Of a DNA stretch of 64,000 nucleotides, positions 58,408 through 64,000 are shown piece by piece. Below the pieces are notes generated by a model. That model saw only the letters and a list, made by a program, of their open reading frames with translations, was not told the origin of the DNA and did not search any database. The translations under genes and the position numbers were made by a program. This DNA is from Rhodoferax aquaticus (GTDB lineage: Bacteria > Pseudomonadota > Gammaproteobacteria > Burkholderiales > Burkholderiaceae_C): assembly GCF_006974105.1 (NCBI RefSeq), contig NZ_CP036282.1:1054001-1118000 (forward strand), read 5' to 3'. Position 1 is the stretch's first letter, and each line of letters opens with the position of its first letter.

Positions 58408-61332
58408 TTATTGGCAGGACTCACATGTGGGGTCGTCTACACCGCAAAACTTAATGTCAGTGGCCGCGTTTGTGGCCATTTCAATCTGCATATTTGCAGC
58501 AGCCGCTGCAGCTTCCAATGCACTCATTTTGGACACTGGCGCAGGGGTATCCATATTGGAGGACACCGCATTCATGCGTCCAGCCGTCACGGTGGATTTT
58601 TCAGCATGTGTTGCTGACATGGTGCGTAAGTAGTAGGTGGTTTTCAACCCACGCAACCATGCGAGTTTGTAGGTCTCATCCAACTTTTTACCGGAGGCAC
58701 CAGCCATGTAAATATTCAGTGACTGCGCCTGGTCAATCCACTTTTGACGGCGGGCTGCAGCTTCCACTAGCCATTGGGTCTCGACTTCAAAGGCGGTGGC
58801 ATAGAGGGCCTTGATTTCATTGGGCACCCGGTCGATGGGGCCTAAAGAACCATCAAAGTGCTTGAGGTCCATCACCATGACATCGTCCCACAAGCCCAGC
58901 TTCTTCAGGTCTCGGACCAAGTAGCTGTTGATGATGGTGAACTCACCCGACAGGTTGGACTTGACCGACAGATTCCCAAAACTTGGCTCAATAGAAGCGT
59001 CGACACCGATAATGTTAGAGATAGTGGCCGTCGGCGCTATTGCTACGCAGTTGGAGTTGCGCATCCCGTCTGCTGCAATTTTCTTGCGCAAAGCGTCCCA
59101 GTCTAAGGTGGATGAGCGGTCCACATCCACATAGCCACCGCGGGCTTTCTCTAGTAGATTCAAGGTGTCCAGAGGCAATATGCCTTGGTCCCACAAAGAG
59201 CCTTTGTAGCTTGAGTACTGACCGCGTTCTTTCGCCAACTCCGTAGATGCCCAGTATGCGTAATAGCTAATCGCCTCCATGGACTTGTCGGCGAATTCCA
59301 CCGCTGCCTGGCTTGCATACGGTATACGCAACGAGTACAAGCTATCTTGAAAGGCCATCAAGCCCAATCCAACAGGGCGGTGGCGCAAGTTGGAGTCACG
59401 TGCTTTCTTCACGGCGTAGTAGTTGATGTCGATCACGTTGTCCAACATGCGCATCGCTGTGGAAATCGTGCGCTTGAGTTTGTCGTGGTCGAGTGCGCCA
59501 TCCTTCATGTGCTGCAGTAGATTGACAGAGCCCAAGTTGCAGACGGCAGTTTCGGTGTCTGAGGTGTTCAGTGTGATTTCAGTACACAGATTGCTGGAGT
59601 GCACCACGCCAGCGTGTTGCTGAGGGGAGCGCACATTGCAAGCGTCTTTGAATGTAATCCAAGGGTGCCCCGTTTCAAACAACATGGTGAGCATCTTGCG
59701 CCACAGGTCATTGGCTTGAATGGTCCGTGCAGGCTTGAGTTCGCCCCGAGCTGCAGCTGCTTCATACGCCACATAGGCTTGTTCGAAGTCAGCACCAAAC
59801 TTGTCGTGCAAGTCAGGCACGCTGGAGGGCGAGAACAAGGTCCACTGGCCTTTCTCCATGACACGGCGCATGAACAAGTCTGGAATCCAGTTGGCAGTGT
59901 TCATGTCATGGGTGCGTCGACGGTCATCACCGGTGTTTTTGCGCAGCTCCAGAAACTCCTCGATATCCAGATGCCATGACTCCAAGTAGGTACAAACAGC
60001 CCCTTTGCGTTTGCCCCCTTGGTTGACAGCCACAGCCGTGTCATTGACTACTTTGAGGAAAGGCACGACACCCTGCGACTCGCCATTCGTTCCTTTGATG
60101 TGCGAACCCAACGCGCGCACGCGTGACCAGTCATTGCCCAGTCCGCCAGCAAACTTAGACAGCAAGGCGTTCTCTTTGATGGACTCGTAGATGCCATCTA
60201 AATCGTCGGGCACCGTGGTCAAGTAGCAAGACGACAGTTGGGCGCGCAATGTGCCGCTGTTGAACAATGTTGGCGTGCTGGACATGAAGTCAAACGAGGA
60301 AAGCACTTCGTAAAACTCAATGGCGCGGTCTTCGCGATTGCTTTCATTCAGGCTCAGGCCCATAGCCACCCGCATGAAGAATGCTTGTGGCAATTCAATG
60401 CGTGTTTTGCCTTCATGCAAAAAGTAGCGGTCATACAGAGTTTGCAGACCTAGATAGTCAAACTGCAAGTCGCGTTCCGCTTTAAGTGCGGAGCCCAACT
60501 TCACTAAATCAAATTGCAACAATACGGGGTCCAAGAGCTCTGATTTGACGCCGCGTTGAATAAAACCAGGAAAGTACTCTGCGTAGGCCTGCCCCATATC
60601 GGCTTGTGCCACATCTTTGCCCAATATTTCGCGTGAAATCGTATGCAACAGCAAGCGGGCTGTGGCGTAGGTGTAGTCTGGGTCCTTTTCGATCAAAGTG
60701 CGAGCGGCCAAAATGGACGCCTTGTAGACTTCATCGATAGGTACGCCGTCGTACAAGTTGCGCATGGTTTCTGCGAAGATGGGTGCTGCACTGACTTCAG
60801 CGCCTAAACCCGCGCAGGCGGTTTCAATACGCTGCTTGAGTTGATCGACGTTCAATGCTACGCGTTGGCCAGCGTCCAGCACGTGCAATACAGGGGCGGC
60901 AGGCGTGGCTTGGGCGACTTGCTTTGCACGCTCTTGGTTGTGGTGCTCGCGGTACAGCACGTAAGCGCGAGCTACTTCGTGGTGGCTGCCACGCATCAGT
61001 CCAAGTTCCACTTGGTCTTGCACATCTTCAATGTGAAAAGTGCCGCCGCCCGGCCGAGAGCGCATCAGTGCACGCACTACTTGCTGGGTTAACTCGTCCA
61101 CGGTCTCGCGTACGCTGGCGGACGCAGCACCTTGGGTGCCGTGCACAGCCAAAAAAGCTTTCATCATGGCGATCGCTATCTTGCCTGGCTCAAAGGGCAC
61201 TACAGCGCCATTGCGGCGGATGATTTGGTAGTGGCTGAGCGTGCTGGAAGCGACGGTTTCCGCCGCGCTTGGTGCACTGGTGGTCAAAATGCCGGTGGAA
61301 ATAGGGCTTGGAGTAAGTGAAGCGCTTTGCAT
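58408..61332 (-). CDS. nrdA: Ribonucleotide reductase class Ia, alpha subunit
   Basis: 974 residues from the ATG at 61332 (MQSASLTPSP), preceded by GAGGG; an open frame continues upstream to 61458 but runs through the promoter. The N-terminal ATP-cone (IIRRNGAVVPFEPGKIAIAMMKAFL) mediates dATP/ATP control. SSCYLTTVPDDLDGIYES carries the first active-site Cys, NLCTEITLNTSDTETAVCNLGSVNL the Glu-Cys pair, and the extreme C-terminus ends CESCQ, the redox Cys pair that is reduced by thioredoxin or glutaredoxin. NrdR-type boxes overlap its promoter. Confidence 0.96.
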   Translation of the reverse strand: MQSASLTPSPISTGILTTSAPSAAETVASSTLSHYQIIRRNGAVVPFEPGKIAIAMMKAFLAVHGTQGAASASVRETVDELTQQVVRALMRSRPGGGTFHIEDVQDQVELGLMRGSHHEVARAYVLYREHHNQERAKQVAQATPAAPVLHVLDAGQRVALNVDQLKQRIETACAGLGAEVSAAPIFAETMRNLYDGVPIDEVYKASILAARTLIEKDPDYTYATARLLLHTISREILGKDVAQADMGQAYAEYFPGFIQRGVKSELLDPVLLQFDLVKLGSALKAERDLQFDYLGLQTLYDRYFLHEGKTRIELPQAFFMRVAMGLSLNESNREDRAIEFYEVLSSFDFMSSTPTLFNSGTLRAQLSSCYLTTVPDDLDGIYESIKENALLSKFAGGLGNDWSRVRALGSHIKGTNGESQGVVPFLKVVNDTAVAVNQGGKRKGAVCTYLESWHLDIEEFLELRKNTGDDRRRTHDMNTANWIPDLFMRRVMEKGQWTLFSPSSVPDLHDKFGADFEQAYVAYEAAAARGELKPARTIQANDLWRKMLTMLFETGHPWITFKDACNVRSPQQHAGVVHSSNLCTEITLNTSDTETAVCNLGSVNLLQHMKDGALDHDKLKRTISTAMRMLDNVIDINYYAVKKARDSNLRHRPVGLGLMAFQDSLYSLRIPYASQAAVEFADKSMEAISYYAYWASTELAKERGQYSSYKGSLWDQGILPLDTLNLLEKARGGYVDVDRSSTLDWDALRKKIAADGMRNSNCVAIAPTATISNIIGVDASIEPSFGNLSVKSNLSGEFTIINSYLVRDLKKLGLWDDVMVMDLKHFDGSLGPIDRVPNEIKALYATAFEVETQWLVEAAARRQKWIDQAQSLNIYMAGASGKKLDETYKLAWLRGLKTTYYLRTMSATHAEKSTVTAGRMNAVSSNMDTPAPVSKMSALEAAAAAANMQIEMATNAATDIKFCGVDDPTCESCQ

Positions 61333-61427
61333 GGTTCCCTCGATGAAGTCGGTATTTTTTATGTGCTGGTGGAGATGTAGATGGGGCGTTATGGAGCTTT
61401 TATCTTCAACGCCCCAGAAAGCTATGC

Positions 61428-61443
61428 ACACTATATCTGGTGT
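61428..61443. promoter_or_regulatory. NrdR box 1
   Basis: ACACTATATCTGGTGT closely matches the NrdR consensus acaCwAtATaTwGtgt (13 or 14 of 16). It covers the -10 element of nrdA. Confidence 0.88.
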
Positions 61444-61458
61444 TTGAGGTGCTTGCAA
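61430..61458 (-). promoter_or_regulatory. nrdA promoter
   Basis: On the minus strand: -35 TTGCAA (61453-61458), a 17-base spacer and -10 TATAGT (61430-61435). Transcription would start near 61423, giving about 90 bases of leader before the ATG at 61332. NrdR box 1 overlaps the -10 and box 2 ends just upstream of the -35. Confidence 0.7.
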
Positions 61459-61459
61459 G

Positions 61460-61475
61460 CTACTACAGGTAGTGT
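61460..61475. promoter_or_regulatory. NrdR box 2
   Basis: CTACTACAGGTAGTGT matches 11 of 16 positions of the NrdR consensus. Centres of the two boxes are 32 bp apart (about three turns), the spacing NrdR needs for cooperative binding. Confidence 0.75.
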
Positions 61476-61732
61476 TCTGTAGGAAAAATATGTGCGTGGT
61501 TTTTTTGTTGTTTGTCTGGGGTTTGTTCGGATGGATGAAATGTCTTGGGAGCGCAATGCCACGTGAGGCCCCATGATTGCTTAGCTTTGAACGTGGTCTC
61601 TAAGGCTGGTGTGGCTTTGCGCAGGATTTTGTTTCGCAGGCCGCATGCCTTGAGTGAACGCGCAAGAACGACATTCAAACAATGAATGCGTTATTCGACT
61701 AAATTGGGCTAATTTCGCAAAATAAAACAGGT

Positions 61733-62326
61733 CTAACGCACGGGGTCTGGAAAACACCAATTTTCTAAGGCGGGCGATTGTCGCATACGTTCCCAATCAA
61801 ATCCCGGCCCAGGGTCCTGCTTTCTCCCCACTGCAATATGTTCGTGCCCTGCTAAGTACTTCAAGCTATAGCGCTGTTTGAGTTGATTCAGCAGATCTTC
61901 AAGCGCCACATACTGGGCCGCTTCAAACGTGTCACCTTCCAAGCCCTCCAGCTCGATGCCAATAGAGTCGTCGTTGCAGTTGTCACGTCCACGGTAACTC
62001 GATTTACCAGCGTGCCATGCGCGGTCATCGCAGCTCACGAACTGCCAAACCGCGCCAGTGCGGCGGATAAAGAAATGGGCTGAAACTTGCGTGCCTTCTA
62101 TGCTTTTGAAATAGGGGTGCGCCTCCCAATCTAGCCGATTGGTGAACAAGTCCAATACTTGATCACCTCCATACTGTCCCGGAGGCAGGCTAATGGAGTG
62201 CACCACGACCAAGTCAATTGACGCATGGGCTGGCCTGACGCCGAAATTGGGCGAAGGCAAGTGGTGCGCGCTCGATAGCCAGCCCTCAGTCCAAGCTGTG
62301 AGAGGGCGAGACGACTCAGCTGCCAT
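61733..62326 (-). CDS. ampD: 1,6-anhydro-N-acetylmuramyl-L-alanine amidase
   Basis: About 197 residues from the ATG at 62326 (MAAESSRP), which overlaps the pilR end by 11 bases. It is a cytoplasmic zinc amidase that removes the stem peptide from recycled anhydro-muropeptides. Family blocks: IDLVVVHSISLPPGQYGGDQVLDLF, VSAHFFIRRTGAVWQFV, DDRAWHAGKSSYRGRDNCNDDSIGIELEG and LAGHEHIAVGRKQDPGPGFDW with the zinc His. No signal peptide. Together with mpl it completes the tripeptide recycling route. Confidence 0.93.
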   Translation of the reverse strand: MAAESSRPLTAWTEGWLSSAHHLPSPNFGVRPAHASIDLVVVHSISLPPGQYGGDQVLDLFTNRLDWEAHPYFKSIEGTQVSAHFFIRRTGAVWQFVSCDDRAWHAGKSSYRGRDNCNDDSIGIELEGLEGDTFEAAQYVALEDLLNQLKQRYSLKYLAGHEHIAVGRKQDPGPGFDWERMRQSPALENWCFPDPVR

Positions 62327-63839
62327 CGTTTGACTCGTCTTGCGCTTGAGGCGCATCAATTCGCAGGCGAGCGATACGGTAGCGAATCTGGCGCAGTGTC
62401 AGCCCCAATCGGCTCGCAGCCAACGTGCGGTTGAAACCTGTTTCCTTGAGCGTGTGAACCAAAATTTCCCGCTCTTGCTGGTCCAAGTGACTTTGCAAGT
62501 CGGCAGGAATCGTGACTTCCTTCTCCGCACTTTCTGCATGGGTGCCCATTGGCTTATCGGAAGTGTCGGACACCGTCTCATTGGTGATGGCCGCTGTGCT
62601 TGCGAAGGCAGGGGCATGCGATGCATGCGCCTCAAAGTCTTCAAAGAGTAGTTCATCCCCATCGCTGAGCGCTACCGCACGGTGCAAAAGGTTTTCTAGC
62701 TCGCGCACATTGCCATGCAACGGTAGTTGCATAAGCTGGCGTAGAGTTTCTTCAGACATGCGTGGCGCAGGCAAGCCCGATTCATCGGCAATCTTGCTGA
62801 GTAGCGCGTGGCATAGGTCAGGTAGGTCTTCCATGCGCTCTCGCAACGGTGGAATCACGATATCTATGACGTTGATACGGTAGTAGAGGTCTTGGCGAAA
62901 CTTGCCTTGTGTCACTTCCTCAGGCAAATTTTTGTGTGTCGCGCTCACGATGCGCACGTCAACCGACTCTTCTTGGTTGGAGCCAATAGGCCGCACGCAT
63001 CGCTCTTGGATGGCGCGCAAGAGCTTGGCTTGCATGGACAAGGGCAGGTCGCCGATTTCGTCCAAAAACAGCGTGCCGCCTTTGGCGGCTTGGAAAAACC
63101 CATCTCTGTCCTGGTTGGACCCTGTATAGGCTCCTTTTTTGGCACCGAAGAATTCAGCTTCCAGCAAGTTCTCCGGAATGGCGCTGCAATTGACCGCGAC
63201 CCAAGGTCCATCCGCGCGGTGGCTATTGGTATGTAGCGCACTTGCAACCAACTCCTTGCCGGTTCCCGACTCTCCCCGAATCAAAACGGGCGCCATGCTA
63301 CGCGCCACTTTCACAATGCGTTCTTTAACGTTGCGCATGCTGGCAGACTCTCCGGCCAATCGGGCCAAGGAAGTGTCTGCGGTGCCATGGCGCTGTGGTG
63401 CAGCACGTCGCTTGCCTGCAAAAGAAGCCTCCAAAGACGTTTGCTGCAGTGCGGCGGCGTTGTGGACAGCTGACGCAATGACCGTTCTGAATTGCTTTAA
63501 GTCCACGGGTTTGGTGAGGTAGTCAAAAGCCCCGGCTTTGAATGAGCTGACCGCGTTTTCTGCGGAGCCAAAAGCAGTAATCACAACGCAGCGCTCAGCG
63601 CGGCGTTGGGATTTGATGCCACCTAGTATGTCCACACCCATGCCATCGGGCAGGCGCATATCGGTGATGACCACATCAAACGATTTGTCATTGAGCAGTT
63701 GCCATGCCTCTTGCAGGCTTCCGGCGGTGTCTACACGATAGCCTTCTCGCAGAAGGGTGAGTTCGTACAAGGTGCGCAGGTCGGGCTCATCGTCAATCAC
63801 CAAGATTTTGGCGTCGTTCAGTACAGCGTGGTTTGCCAT
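62316..63839 (-). CDS. pilR: Sigma-54 response regulator PilR
   Basis: A 507-residue NtrC-type activator. The receiver domain (ILVIDDEPDLRTLYEL; DVVITDMRLPDGMGV with the phosphorylated Asp near 56; VVITAFGSAE; YLTKPVD) is followed by an AAA+ domain with GESGTGKE (Walker A), GAYTGS in place of the usual GAFTGA (sigma-54 contact loop), GGTLFLDEIGDL (Walker B) and a Fis-type helix-turn-helix (NRTLAASRLGLTLRQIRYR) at the C-terminus. With PilS it controls type IV pilin transcription. The upstream gene overlaps it. Confidence 0.9.
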   Translation of the reverse strand: MANHAVLNDAKILVIDDEPDLRTLYELTLLREGYRVDTAGSLQEAWQLLNDKSFDVVITDMRLPDGMGVDILGGIKSQRRAERCVVITAFGSAENAVSSFKAGAFDYLTKPVDLKQFRTVIASAVHNAAALQQTSLEASFAGKRRAAPQRHGTADTSLARLAGESASMRNVKERIVKVARSMAPVLIRGESGTGKELVASALHTNSHRADGPWVAVNCSAIPENLLEAEFFGAKKGAYTGSNQDRDGFFQAAKGGTLFLDEIGDLPLSMQAKLLRAIQERCVRPIGSNQEESVDVRIVSATHKNLPEEVTQGKFRQDLYYRINVIDIVIPPLRERMEDLPDLCHALLSKIADESGLPAPRMSEETLRQLMQLPLHGNVRELENLLHRAVALSDGDELLFEDFEAHASHAPAFASTAAITNETVSDTSDKPMGTHAESAEKEVTIPADLQSHLDQQEREILVHTLKETGFNRTLAASRLGLTLRQIRYRIARLRIDAPQAQDESNDGS

Positions 63840-64000
63840 GGAGTCGTCTGGGTTTCGGATTGCGTTGCGCGCGCGGGTAAGGGGGTTGTATGCATAGTGA
63901 TCACAAACTCATTGCCTTCTACCCACTGTCCGCGCGCGTTTCTGCTATTGCGTTGGTAAAAAATGGTGGCACCGTGGCGCTCGCACATTTGCCGGCAGAT
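63818..64000 (-). CDS. pilS: PilS sensor kinase, C-terminal end (partial)
   Basis: A frame open from the window edge (64000) to a TGA at 63818-63820, giving 60 residues: ICRQMCERHGATIFYQRN, then a strand ending in GNEFVITMHTTP, and a hydrophilic tail. ICRxxxERHGA is the typical start of the last helix of a histidine kinase ATPase domain after the glycine-rich loop. It overlaps the pilR start by 22 bases, the usual pilS-pilR layout. The N-terminus lies outside the window, and the name rests mainly on context. Confidence 0.65.
   Translation of the reverse strand: MCRQMCERHGATIFYQRNSRNARGQWVEGNEFVITMHTTPLPARATQSETQTTPWQTTLY

Noticed and set aside
61333..61458. N-terminal extension of NrdA
   Set aside because: It would cross the NrdR boxes and promoter; the ATG at 61332 has a Shine-Dalgarno and the usual start of the family.

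Overview
The window looks like chromosomal DNA of a betaproteobacterium, most likely Burkholderiales, family Comamonadaceae (Rhodoferax-like). The grounds are moderately high GC, the block pilS-pilR-ampD-nrdA-nrdB, a lysine/alanine-rich H1-like protein, DUF3297 and DUF3426 proteins, and a short intergenic repeat family present in about eight copies. There is no rRNA, tRNA, CRISPR array, insertion sequence or prophage that I can support. The genus is an inference.

Layout. 1-6000: a DUF2726-like protein, a 67-residue ORF starting directly after an ImpA-type lipoprotein metalloprotease, and a divergent AraC-type regulator with an HDOD-like C-terminal domain. 6000-10600: a lipoprotein with a fibronectin-III-like and a CAP-like region, then a decayed stretch holding an outer-membrane barrel gene broken by an in-frame TGA, a remnant of a GFA-family gene and a flavin-binding oxidase-like gene. 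10600-12540: two SnoaL-like proteins divergent from an AraC regulator. 12670-26184: a complete myo-inositol locus. On the minus strand are iolR (RpiR type), iolG and a second dehydrogenase; on the plus strand are an ABC importer (binding protein, permease, single-domain ATPase), an iolC-aldolase fusion, iolD, iolE, iolB and iolA/mmsA. Two GAA-N6-TTC operator candidates lie between the two arms. 26185-38312: accessory genes, namely a methyltransferase, DUF4440, an MFS transporter, an atypical SDR with an F420-reductase-like partner and a LysR regulator, a MINPP/phytase-like lipoprotein phosphatase with a lipoprotein neighbour, moaC, and an EamA exporter with a LysR regulator.

38552-64000 is mostly conserved housekeeping: ruvC, cdsA, plsC, DUF3297, an RNase II-tonB-mtgA operon, a YqiA-like esterase, rodA, tldD, aroG, mpl, a TlpA-like thioredoxin, accB-accC-prmA, a DUF3426 protein, an H1-like repeat protein, nrdB, nrdA, ampD, pilR and the end of pilS.

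The most interesting signals are regulatory. Upstream of aroG there is a 22-codon leader ORF with six Phe, one Tyr and one Trp codon. It is followed by a strong terminator whose left arm can alternatively pair with the end of the leader ORF, which is a textbook attenuator layout. Upstream of nrdA, two NrdR-box-like sites 32 bp apart flank a recognisable promoter. The dispersed intergenic repeat supplies the stop codons of two genes. A short piece resembling the 3' end of mmsA lies 2 kb downstream of the inositol operon.
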